This document shows positions 1 through 5,150 of a DNA stretch of 5,620 nt, one piece after another. A program made the translations under genes and the position numbers. Numbering within the stretch: the first letter of the stretch is position 1; each line of letters starts with the position of its first letter. Location: the NCBI GenBank assembly GCA_025465385.1, contig JAODNG010000205.1:1-5620 (forward strand). Reading direction: 5' to 3'. The stretch is from Pseudonocardiales bacterium. Lineage in GTDB: Bacteria > Actinomycetota > Actinomycetes > Mycobacteriales > Pseudonocardiaceae. The notes below the pieces were generated by a model, which did no database searches, had not been told where the DNA came from, and saw only the letters and a list, made by a program, of their open reading frames with translations.

Positions 1-802
1 TTGCTCGCCGCACAGCCAGTGCGAGCGCCGCGGGCAGCGCCGTGGCCAGCGTCTCGTCGGAGACGTTCTTATAGAGGGCGGCGAGCGCGTTGCGTTCCAG
101 CAGGTAGGTCTCGCGGGCTGGGTCGGCCCCGTGCAGCGAGGCGTGGTGGCGGTGGTAGGCGATTGACCGCGGCTCGTACCGCACCCGGTACCCGCGCAGG
201 TTCAGCCGCCAGCCGAGGTCGACGTCCTCGCAGAACATGAAAAACCGCTCGTCGAACCCACCGAGTCGCTCGAAGATCTCGCGCCGGATCACCAGCGCGG
301 CGCCGGTGCCGAACAGCACGTCGCGGGCGGTGTCGTGGGCGCCGTCGTCGGGTTTACCGACGTGCGGCTTGTACCCCATGCCATACCACGTCAGGCCGCC
401 GTCGACGTAGTCGATCCGCTCACCGTCCCAGTCGAGCACCTTGCTGGCCACTGCCGCGACGCCTCGATCTTGGTGGAGCACCTCGACCGCGGCGCCCAGC
501 CAGTTGCGGTGCGGCCGGGCGTCGCTGTTGAGAAAGCCGACGATCGCGCCGGTGGCGTGGCTGACCCCGAGGTTGCAGCCACCGGCGAAGCCCGTGTTGG
601 TGGCCGAGCGGATCAAGCGCGCCTGCGGCACCGCAGCGGCGATCCGCTGCGCGCTGCCGTCGTCCGACGCGTTGTCCACGCAGATCAGCTCGAGCGCCTC
701 AACGGGCCAGTCCAACTCGTCGCGCAGCGTCCGCAGGCACGCCAGGGTGTCGTCCGCTCCCCGATAATTGACCACCACCACCGACACGACGCCCTCATTC
801 AC
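1..802 (-). CDS. Family 2 glycosyltransferase, rhamnosyltransferase-like (C-terminus cut by window edge)
   Basis: This is a GT-A fold, family 2 glycosyltransferase that probably moves a nucleotide-activated sugar onto a cell-envelope glycan acceptor on the cytoplasmic face of the membrane. The 267 visible codons begin VNEGVVSVVVVNYRG, the usual first strand. They continue with the nucleotide-binding VDNASDDGS (residues 42-50), NTGFAGGCNLG (69-79), the metal-site LNSDARP (91-97, DXD-like), FGTGAALVIRR (164-174), and the acceptor/catalytic block FMFCEDVDLGWRL (188-200; E192, D193, D195). A His-rich YHRHHAS (216-222) and LLERNALAALYKN (234-246) follow. The layout matches WbbL-like rhamnosyltransferases, but the donor is not provable. 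The GTG at 802-800 was chosen because it sits directly before the first strand; the nearby ATG at 798 is in another frame. There is no clear Shine-Dalgarno, but CACGCT lies 7 nt upstream. The gene follows another GT2 gene by 35 bp on the same strand. The open frame continues to the window edge, so the full length is unknown. Confidence 0.93.
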   Translation of the reverse strand, partial: MNEGVVSVVVVNYRGADDTLACLRTLRDELDWPVEALELICVDNASDDGSAQRIAAAVPQARLIRSATNTGFAGGCNLGVSHATGAIVGFLNSDARPHRNWLGAAVEVLHQDRGVAAVASKVLDWDGERIDYVDGGLTWYGMGYKPHVGKPDDGAHDTARDVLFGTGAALVIRREIFERLGGFDERFFMFCEDVDLGWRLNLRGYRVRYEPRSIAYHRHHASLHGADPARETYLLERNALAALYKNVSDETLATALPAALALAVRRA

Positions 803-809
803 GCGCCGA

Positions 810-815
810 AGCGTG
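810..815 (-). promoter_or_regulatory. Candidate -10 hexamer CACGCT for a leaderless start of the GT2 gene at 802
   Basis: Reading leftward, CACGCT is followed by 7 nt (TCGGCGC) and then the GTG start. It keeps the A at position 2 and T at position 6 of the actinobacterial TAnnnT consensus but has C at position 1. Transcription would start at or next to the GTG. The 16-mer including the GTG matches the one before the divergent GT4 gene at 14 of 16 positions. I see no convincing -35; that region would fall inside the 22-bp inverted repeat. Confidence 0.4.
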
Positions 816-824
816 CCCCATCCC

Positions 825-886
825 GCATTCAGCGGGCTCAGCGGGGTTTCGAGGCCACCAATAGCCCCGCTGAGCCCGCTGAATGC
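825..886 (-). terminator. Perfect 22-bp inverted repeat over a stop codon; candidate terminator or attenuator
   Basis: The arms 825-846 and 865-886 are exact reverse complements over 22 bp, 16 of them G/C, with an 18-nt loop (847-864). In leftward transcripts the structure contains the last codons of the upstream GT2 gene. Its TGA stop (840-838) lies in the distal arm, and the next GTG (802) is 23 nt beyond the stem. There is no T-tract on either side, so a classical intrinsic terminator is not shown, although actinobacterial terminators often lack one. Each arm also holds a 9-bp near-repeat (TCAGCGGGC, then TCAGCGGGG). It could instead attenuate transcription or protect the upstream mRNA end. 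The inverted repeat is directly seen; its role is inferred. Confidence 0.5.
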
Positions 887-1785
887 ACAGCTGACCAGAC
901 GGCGGCGCGAGACACCGTCGCGTTTCGGGTGATGCGGTGGCGGGCGACGAGGGTGACGGGTAGGCGCGTGGCTACTTCCGCTAGCACTCGTAGTCGCAGG
1001 GCGAACGCAAAGTTGGGGGTTGGGGGACGGTGCCGGCGCAACGGTAGGACGAAGGTCAGGACGAGGAAGCGGGCCAGCTCGCGGGTGGCCACCCCGGCAG
1101 GTGCGCAGCGCAGCAACACCAGCAGCCGGTTGCGCTCATTCCAGTGGTGGAAGGTGGGCGTGCCGTGCCCTGCGGAGGCGCCCCCGACGTGCCGGACCCG
1201 GGCGCCGGACACGGCGATGACCTGATGGCCCGACAGTCGCAGTCGCCACGATGTATCGGTGTCCTCGTAATAACAGAACAGCGAGCCTGGGACACCGCCG
1301 GCGGCGCGCAGCGCGTCGGTGCGCAACAACGCTGCGCCGCCGCAGAACCCGAACGGCAGATTCCCGGTGGTGTCGCGGCCGTAACCGATGCGAGTGAGTG
1401 CTACGCCGGTCGAGGTCACGGTGCCGTCTCCGCTTTGCAGCACCGAGGATGCCGCGGCGGCCGTGTCATCGCCATCCAGGGCCTGTTCCAGCGCCGCGAG
1501 CCACCCCGGCTCCGGTTGCGCGTCGTCGTTGAGCCAGGCCATGAACGGCGTGCTGACGTGCGGTAACGCGGCTGCCAGTGCGCCGGCGTAGCCGACGTTG
1601 CGGGTCATCCGCAGCACCTCGGGGCGGTGCGGGGCAATCTCCTGCGCGGTGCCGTCAGTCGAGGCATTGTCTACCACCAGCACCCGGTGCGGGCAGGTTT
1701 GAGCGGCCAACGCGTCCAGACAGCGCCCGATCAGACCGCGGCCTCGCCAAGTGACCACGACTACCGTGGTTCGCGCGCGTGACAC
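838..1785 (-). CDS. Family 2 glycosyltransferase, rhamnosyltransferase-like
   Basis: This is a complete 315-residue GT-A glycosyltransferase, close to the usual 290-320 residues of single-domain WbbL-like enzymes. Motifs in order are the first strand TTVVVVTWRGRG (6-17), VLVVDNASTDGT (35-46), RNVGYAGAL (62-70), the metal-binding LNDDAQPEPGWL (85-96; N86, D87, D88), GFCGGAALLR (146-155), and LFCYYEDTDTSWRLRLSG (169-186), where E174, D175 and D177 form the acceptor/catalytic block. It then has HHWNERNRLLVLL (213-225) and a hydrophobic, Arg-rich tail with a possible short membrane-associated stretch at 238-249 (ARFLVLTFVLPL). It probably transfers rhamnose or another dNDP-sugar to an envelope glycan, but the donor is not determined. 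The GTG at 1785 is preferred because it lies six codons before the first strand. In-frame GTGs at 1809 and 1827 are possible, and the frame stays open further upstream only as antisense of the neighbouring gene. The final codons and stop lie in a perfect inverted repeat. It is divergent from the GT4 gene at 1838 and upstream of the GT2 gene at 802. Confidence 0.93.
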   Translation of the reverse strand: MSRARTTVVVVTWRGRGLIGRCLDALAAQTCPHRVLVVDNASTDGTAQEIAPHRPEVLRMTRNVGYAGALAAALPHVSTPFMAWLNDDAQPEPGWLAALEQALDGDDTAAAASSVLQSGDGTVTSTGVALTRIGYGRDTTGNLPFGFCGGAALLRTDALRAAGGVPGSLFCYYEDTDTSWRLRLSGHQVIAVSGARVRHVGGASAGHGTPTFHHWNERNRLLVLLRCAPAGVATRELARFLVLTFVLPLRRHRPPTPNFAFALRLRVLAEVATRLPVTLVARHRITRNATVSRAAVWSAVHSAGSAGLLVASKPR

Positions 1786-1793
1786 GGGGCGTG

Positions 1794-1799
1794 ACGGTA
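1794..1799 (-). promoter_or_regulatory. Candidate -10 hexamer TACCGT for the leftward GT2 gene
   Basis: Read leftward, TACCGT fully fits TAnnnT and ends 8 nt before the GTG at 1785. This would give a leaderless or nearly leaderless mRNA, which fits the absence of a Shine-Dalgarno sequence. A second TAnnnT match, TACTGT at 1813-1808, would instead give a short untranslated leader. Confidence 0.4.
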
Positions 1800-1801
1800 C
1801 C

Positions 1802-1828
1802 CGTGCCACAGTACGTACTCGTGCCACA
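1802..1828. repeat. Direct repeat CGTGCCACA (two copies) around palindrome AGTACGTACT
   Basis: The 9-bp sequence CGTGCCACA occurs at 1802-1810 and 1820-1828, start to start 18 bp. The perfect palindrome 1810-1819 fills the interval and shares one base with the first copy. An arrangement of this size between two divergent starts is typical of a regulator site, but I do not recognise it as the box of a named regulator. Confidence 0.55.
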
Positions 1829-1830
1829 CT
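1825..1830 (+). promoter_or_regulatory. Candidate -10 hexamer CACACT for the rightward GT4 gene
   Basis: CACACT is followed by GCGGCGC (7 nt) and the GTG at 1838. It keeps A at position 2 and T at position 6 of TAnnnT. The spacing predicts transcription starting at the GTG itself, and there is no Shine-Dalgarno in the preceding 20 nt. The 16-mer from here through the GTG nearly repeats the one before the leftward GT2 gene at 802. Confidence 0.4.
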
Positions 1831-1837
1831 GCGGCGC

Positions 1838-2971
1838 GTGCCCAAGCTGGTGGTGCTGCTGGAGCAGCTGCTCGCGCCGGTGCCGGGGGGGACCGGGCGG
1901 TACTCCCGGGAGCTCACCGCGGCACTGGCCGCCACCGCCCCGGCCGGCTGGACGGTGGGCGGCGCGATAGCCCGGCACGCCGACCCCACGCCGGCGATGA
2001 TTCCCGGAGTCGAGGGGCCACACCGGATGCCACTGCCCCGCAAAGCGCTCGTCGCGGCCTGGGACTCGGGCGTCGCACTGTGGCCCGGGGGTGACACCGT
2101 GCACGCCCCGACACCGCTGGCGCCACCGGGACCCAGCCGCGGCCGAGACTTGGTGGTCACGGTGCACGACACGGTGCCCTGGACCCATCCTGACGGGTTG
2201 ACCCGGCGTGGGGTCGGCTGGCACCGCCGCAATATCGGGCGCGCGGCTAGCCGGGCGGATGCCCTCGTGGTTCCCACCGCCACGGTCGCCGACGACTTGC
2301 CGCGGCACGTGCCTTGCCGGGCTCCGGTACACGTGGTCGGGGAGGGTGTCAGCGGGGCCCTGACGAGCTTGCCGCGCGACGCTGCCGCCATCGCAACCCA
2401 GCTTCGGCTGCCGCCTCGTTACGTGCTCGCGGTCGGCACCATCGAACCGCGCAAGGGGATCGATACGCTGCTCGCCGCGCTCGCCGCGCCGCATGCCCCG
2501 GATCTGCCGGTGGTACTGGTCGGCCAGCCGGGTTGGGGGCAAGTCCACCCGGCCGCATTAGCGCGGCGATGCGGGCTGGATCCAGCCCGGGTGCAGGTGT
2601 TGGGTCGGATCACCGACGCTGAGCTGGCCGTCGTGCTGCATGGTGCAGCGGTGCTCGCGGCGCCGAGCTTGGCTGAGGGTTTCGGCCTGCCCGTGCTGGA
2701 AGCGATGTCTGCCGGCGTACCGGTCGTGCATTCCGATGCCCCCGCGCTCGTCGAGGTAGCCGGGGGCGCCGGCGTCGTGGTAGCCCGCAATGACCCCGCG
2801 GCGCTGGCCACCGCCCTGCGTGTGGTGGCGTCCGACCCCGCCACAATGCAGGCCATGCGTGCCGCGGGTCGACGTCGGGCCGAGCAGTTCAGCTGGGAAC
2901 GCACCGCCCGCCGGGTGTGGTCGGTGCACCTGGAGTTACACCAAGCGCGTGCACACAGCGTTATCTCGTAG
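1838..2971 (+). CDS. GT4-type (GT-B fold) glycosyltransferase, first of a tandem pair
   Basis: This 377-residue retaining GT-B glycosyltransferase probably transfers mannose or a related sugar to an envelope polysaccharide or lipid-linked intermediate. The N-terminal Rossmann domain carries the acceptor-side loop PGGTGRYSREL (16-26), VHAPTPLAPP (88-97) and VVTVHDTVPW (106-115). The C-terminal GT4 domain starts near YVLAVGTIEPRKGIDTLL (195-212), where R205 and K206 are the usual donor-phosphate ligands. It continues with VVLVGQPGWG (225-234), VQVLGRITDAEL (252-263), and the E-x7-E signature EGFGLPVLE (280-288) with the donor-binding EAMSAGVPVV following. The length is normal. An in-frame codon at 1751 would add 29 residues of low-complexity Arg/Thr sequence and overlap the divergent gene. 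The GTG at 1838 immediately precedes the first strand and has a -10-like hexamer 7 nt away, so it is preferred. The next GT4 gene starts 9 bp after the stop. The donor and acceptor are not determinable. Confidence 0.93.
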   Translation: MPKLVVLLEQLLAPVPGGTGRYSRELTAALAATAPAGWTVGGAIARHADPTPAMIPGVEGPHRMPLPRKALVAAWDSGVALWPGGDTVHAPTPLAPPGPSRGRDLVVTVHDTVPWTHPDGLTRRGVGWHRRNIGRAASRADALVVPTATVADDLPRHVPCRAPVHVVGEGVSGALTSLPRDAAAIATQLRLPPRYVLAVGTIEPRKGIDTLLAALAAPHAPDLPVVLVGQPGWGQVHPAALARRCGLDPARVQVLGRITDAELAVVLHGAAVLAAPSLAEGFGLPVLEAMSAGVPVVHSDAPALVEVAGGAGVVVARNDPAALATALRVVASDPATMQAMRAAGRRRAEQFSWERTARRVWSVHLELHQARAHSVIS

Positions 2972-2974
2972 GCT
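2969..2974 (+). promoter_or_regulatory. Candidate -10 hexamer TAGGCT overlapping the preceding stop codon
   Basis: TAGGCT is a full TAnnnT match and ends 6 nt before the GTG at 2981. It begins on the TAG stop of the upstream GT4 gene. No Shine-Dalgarno is visible in the 9-bp gap. It may allow an extra leaderless transcript inside the operon, or the downstream gene may simply be read by translational coupling. No clear -35 is seen. Confidence 0.35.
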
Positions 2975-2980
2975 CCCCGC

Positions 2981-4150
2981 GTGTTCGCCGAGCCACGGGT
3001 GCTCATCGACGCGACGGCGGTGCAGGCCGACCGTGGTGGCGTCGGTCGCTACGTCGACTGCCTGGTCGCGGCGCTAGAAGCAGACGGTGCCGCGCTGATG
3101 GTGGTGTGCCAGCCGCGTGACGCGCAGCTCTACGCCGCGCTGGCTCCGCACGCCGACGTGGTGCCTGCGGTGGAGCGGCTCGTCGCCCGGACCGCGCGCC
3201 TGACTTGGGAGCAGACCACCCTGCCCTGGCTGATCCGCCGGGCGCGAGTAGACGTGGTGCACTGCCCGCACTACACAATGCCGCTGGCCACCCCGGCGGC
3301 CACGGTGGTCACGTTGCACGACGCGACGTTCTTCACCGACCCGGGGGTGCACTCGCCGGTCAAAGCAGGCTTCTTCCGGGCCTGGACGCGGACCTCGCTG
3401 CGCAGAGCCGATGTCTGCGTGGTGCCCAGCGCGTCAACGGCCCGTGAGCTGAGACGCGTCGCCGGCCCCGACGTCGCCCGGAATGTCGACAGCCTGCACG
3501 TGGTGCACCACGGGGCGGATGCCGACCGCTTCCACCCCCCATCACCGGAGGAGAAAATCGTCGTCCGGCGCCGGCTGAGCCTGGACACCAGCCCCTACGT
3601 GGCTTTTCTCGGAGCCCTCGAACCGCGCAAGAACGTGCCGGCGTTGATCCGTGGCTTCGCCCGGGCAAGTCAGATCCGCGCCGGCCGGCCTGACCCGCCC
3701 GCCCTGGTACTGGCGGGGCAGCCAGGCTGGGACAGCCAGGTTGAGTGTGCGCTGCAGGCCGTGCCGCACCGGATTCGGGTGATCCGGGCCGGCTACCTCC
3801 CGCTGGCTGAGCTGTCCGGGTTCCTCGGTGGCGCTGCAGTGGTGACCTACCCGTCGTTGGGGGAGGGATTCGGACTGCCGGTGCTGGAGGCGATGGCGGC
3901 CGGGGCCGCCGTGCTGACCACCCGGCGGCTGTCCTTGCCTGAGGTCGGCGGTGATGCGGTCGCCTACTGCGGCATCGACGCCGACGACATCGCCGCAGGC
4001 CTGGTCGAACTGCTGGATGACCCAGCTCGCCGGGCGGAGCTGTCGGCTGCCGCACAGCGGCGCGCCAAGGACTTCTCCTGGGCGGCGAGCGCGACGCTGC
4101 ACCGGGATGCTTACAGCCGCGCCGTGGCGGCGCGCCGGCGGTCCCGCTAG
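2981..4150 (+). CDS. GT4-type (GT-B fold) glycosyltransferase, second of a tandem pair
   Basis: This 389-residue GT-B glycosyltransferase resembles bacterial mannosyltransferases of the GT4 family, and the mannose donor is an inference. The N-terminal domain has RVLIDATAVQADRGGVGRYV (6-25), VDVVHCPHYTMPL (90-102), VVTLHDATFFTDPG (109-122) and ADVCVVPSASTARELRR (143-159). The donor domain has YVAFLGALEPRKNVPALI (206-223; R216 and K217), LVLAGQPGWDS (242-252), IRAGYLPLAELSGFLGGA (268-285), and the E-x7-E block EGFGLPVLE (295-303), followed by EAMAAGAAVLTT (303-314) and SLPEVGGDA (318-326). Length and motif order are normal, with no frameshift. The GTG at 2981 opens five codons before the first strand, 9 bp after the preceding stop. 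It shares PRK, GQPGW and EGFGLPVLEAM with its upstream neighbour but is otherwise clearly diverged, so the pair is an old duplication or two recruited family members acting in the same pathway. Confidence 0.94.
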   Translation: MFAEPRVLIDATAVQADRGGVGRYVDCLVAALEADGAALMVVCQPRDAQLYAALAPHADVVPAVERLVARTARLTWEQTTLPWLIRRARVDVVHCPHYTMPLATPAATVVTLHDATFFTDPGVHSPVKAGFFRAWTRTSLRRADVCVVPSASTARELRRVAGPDVARNVDSLHVVHHGADADRFHPPSPEEKIVVRRRLSLDTSPYVAFLGALEPRKNVPALIRGFARASQIRAGRPDPPALVLAGQPGWDSQVECALQAVPHRIRVIRAGYLPLAELSGFLGGAAVVTYPSLGEGFGLPVLEAMAAGAAVLTTRRLSLPEVGGDAVAYCGIDADDIAAGLVELLDDPARRAELSAAAQRRAKDFSWAASATLHRDAYSRAVAARRRSR

Positions 4151-4186
4151 CCCCGTCGCTCACACCGGGGTGCAGAATCGAACGCC
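4151..4186 (+). promoter_or_regulatory. 36-bp spacer with weak -10-like CAGAAT before the wbbL-like gene
   Basis: The spacer holds CAGAAT (4173-4178), which keeps A at position 2 and T at position 6 of TAnnnT and ends 8 nt before the GTG at 4187. No Shine-Dalgarno is present. A short CCCCG/CGGGG inverted repeat (4151-4155 and 4166-4170, 10-nt loop) is too small to call a terminator. The gene is most likely co-transcribed with the GT4 pair, possibly with an additional internal leaderless start. Confidence 0.3.
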
Positions 4187-5059
4187 GTGCGCCCCCGCAA
4201 CGTCTATGGCCAGGACCTGGCAGTCGTCACGGTGACCTACTCACCCGGCGAGACCCTGGACACGTTCCTCGATTCGGTGGTCAAGGCGACCAGCCGGCCG
4301 CTGCGAGTGCTGCTGGTCGACAACGGCTCCACCGACGGGGCTCCGGAACGCGCGATCCGCCGTGATGGTGTACAGCTGCTCCGTATCGGGGAGAACGTCG
4401 GATACGGCAGTGCCGCCAACCGGGGAGTCGTCGAGTGGGGGCCCGAAGTGGGCTGGGTGGTCGTGGCCAACCCGGACATCGAGTGGCACCCGGGCAGCCT
4501 CGACGAGCTGCTCGAGGCCGCGCAGCGGTGGCCCCGAGCGGGGGCCCTGGGGCCGCTGATCCGGCGGCCGGACGCGACGGTGTACCCGTCGGCGCGGCTG
4601 CTGCCTGCACTGGGCCGCGGCATCGGGCACGCGGCACTCGGCCCGATCTGGTCGGGCAACCCATGGACCACGGCTTACCGGCAGTCCGACGCCGCCCTGG
4701 GTGAGCGGACCGCTCAGTGGTTGTCCGGGTCGTGCCTGCTGCTACGCCGGACCGCATTCGAGTCGGTCGGGGGGTTCGACTCCCGCTACTTCATGTACTT
4801 CGAGGACGTCGATCTCGGCGACCGGCTCGGTCGCGCCGGGTGGCTCAACGTCTACGTTCCCAGCGCGGAAGTCACCCACCTCGGGGGGCACTCCACCAGC
4901 CGTGTCTCCGAGCAGATGCTCGCTGAGCACCATCGCAGTACCTACCGCTACCTCGCTGACCGCCACTGCGGCCCGCTGTATGCCCCGCTGCGACTGGTGT
5001 TGCGAGCTGGTTTGGCCGGCCGGTTACAGCTAGTGGGACGCGCTGGGCGGCGCCGGTAG
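4187..5059 (+). CDS. wbbL: WbbL-type rhamnosyltransferase (dTDP-rhamnose : GlcNAc-PP-polyprenol)
   Basis: This 290-residue family 2 enzyme closely resembles mycobacterial WbbL (WbbL1), judged from memory rather than alignment. That enzyme adds L-rhamnose from dTDP-rhamnose to GlcNAc-PP-decaprenol, making the linkage unit that joins arabinogalactan to peptidoglycan. It acts at the cytoplasmic side of the membrane. Motifs are VTVTYSPGETLDTFL (14-28), LLVDNGSTDG (42-51), ENVGYGSAANRG (69-80), the metal-site VVVANPDIEW (91-100; D97), WPRAGALGPLIRRPD (115-129), YPSAR (133-137), NPWTTAYRQ (158-166), WLSGSCLLLRR (178-188), FDSRYFMYFEDVDLGDRLGR (197-216; E206, D207, D209), NVYVPSAEVTH (221-231) and HHRSTYRYLADRH (248-260). 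The blocks GALGPLIR, NPWTTAYRQ, WLSGSCLL, YFMY-EDVDLGDRLG-AGWL and VYVPSAEV distinguish it from the other two GT2 proteins here. The GTG at 4187 gives a 10-residue lead before the first strand. It ends the glycosyltransferase run. A paralogue acting on another rhamnan remains possible. Confidence 0.9.
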   Translation: MRPRNVYGQDLAVVTVTYSPGETLDTFLDSVVKATSRPLRVLLVDNGSTDGAPERAIRRDGVQLLRIGENVGYGSAANRGVVEWGPEVGWVVVANPDIEWHPGSLDELLEAAQRWPRAGALGPLIRRPDATVYPSARLLPALGRGIGHAALGPIWSGNPWTTAYRQSDAALGERTAQWLSGSCLLLRRTAFESVGGFDSRYFMYFEDVDLGDRLGRAGWLNVYVPSAEVTHLGGHSTSRVSEQMLAEHHRSTYRYLADRHCGPLYAPLRLVLRAGLAGRLQLVGRAGRRR

Positions 5060-5150
5060 CTTCGTTGCGCCCCGAAAAGGCCGTCAACACCGCTGACCTG
5101 CGCTTGTGGGTCCTCCCGGTCTAAGATCGTCTTCGGTTGGAAGGGGCCGG
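5060..5150 (+). promoter_or_regulatory. Spacer with -10-like TAAGAT and Shine-Dalgarno for the methyltransferase gene
   Basis: This 91-bp gap separates the glycosyltransferase run from the methyltransferase gene. TAAGAT (5122-5127) fits TAnnnT and matches the TATAAT consensus at five of six positions. It would start a transcript near 5134. A strong purine-rich Shine-Dalgarno GGAAGG (5139-5144) lies 6 nt before the ATG. No good -35 is found at 16-19 bp; CTGACC (5093-5098) is too far away and TTGTGG (5104-5109) too close. There is no convincing terminator after the wbbL-like stop. Confidence 0.5.

Larger units (their letters stand above)
1786..1837. promoter_or_regulatory. Divergent promoter spacer with operator-like palindrome
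   Basis: These 52 bp separate the leftward GT2 gene from the rightward GT4 gene. They contain the perfect 10-bp palindrome AGTACGTACT (1810-1819) and two copies of CGTGCCACA (1802-1810 and 1820-1828) flanking it. CGTG(A/C)C recurs at 1778, 1790, 1802, 1820 and 1837, the first three exactly 12 bp apart. Candidate -10 hexamers are TACCGT (1799-1794, leftward) and CACACT (1825-1830, rightward). With normal -35 spacing the two promoters would overlap over the palindrome, so a single regulator could affect both. No -35 box is convincing on either strand. The repeats are visible in the sequence; regulation is inferred. Confidence 0.5.

Noticed and set aside
796..798. ATG on the minus strand as start of the leftmost GT2 gene
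   Set aside because: It is in a different frame from the GT2 motifs and is immediately preceded by a stop. The correct frame opens with the GTG at 802-800.
335..1225. 296-codon plus-strand open frame across both leftward GT2 genes
   Set aside because: It crosses two genes and the spacer, has no family motif, and the opposite strand encodes clear GT2 signatures throughout.
1751..1837. Earlier in-frame start for the first GT4 gene
   Set aside because: It would add a Thr/Arg-rich stretch unlike any GT4 N-terminus and overlap the divergent gene. The GTG at 1838 lies right before the first strand.
1786..2391. N-terminal extension of the leftward GT2 frame by up to about 200 codons
   Set aside because: The extension is antisense to the first GT4 gene, shows no domain, and family members begin next to the TTVVVV strand.
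1655..2548. Long minus-strand open frame opposite the first GT4 gene
   Set aside because: It has no recognisable domain, is rich in Arg, Gly and Pro, and mirrors the GC-rich codons of the plus-strand gene, whose GT4 motifs are unambiguous.
3360..4163. 267-codon minus-strand open frame opposite the second GT4 gene
   Set aside because: Its composition is Pro/Arg/Ser/Ala with no motif. It is a shadow of the coding frame in high-GC DNA.
4151..4170. CCCCG/CGGGG hairpin between the second GT4 gene and the wbbL-like gene
   Set aside because: The stem is only five base pairs with a 10-nt loop. It is noted within the spacer entry but not called as a terminator.
5049..5071. GGCGC/GCGCC inverted repeat around the stop of the wbbL-like gene as a terminator
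   Set aside because: It has only five base pairs with a 13-nt loop and no T-tract, which is expected by chance in this composition.
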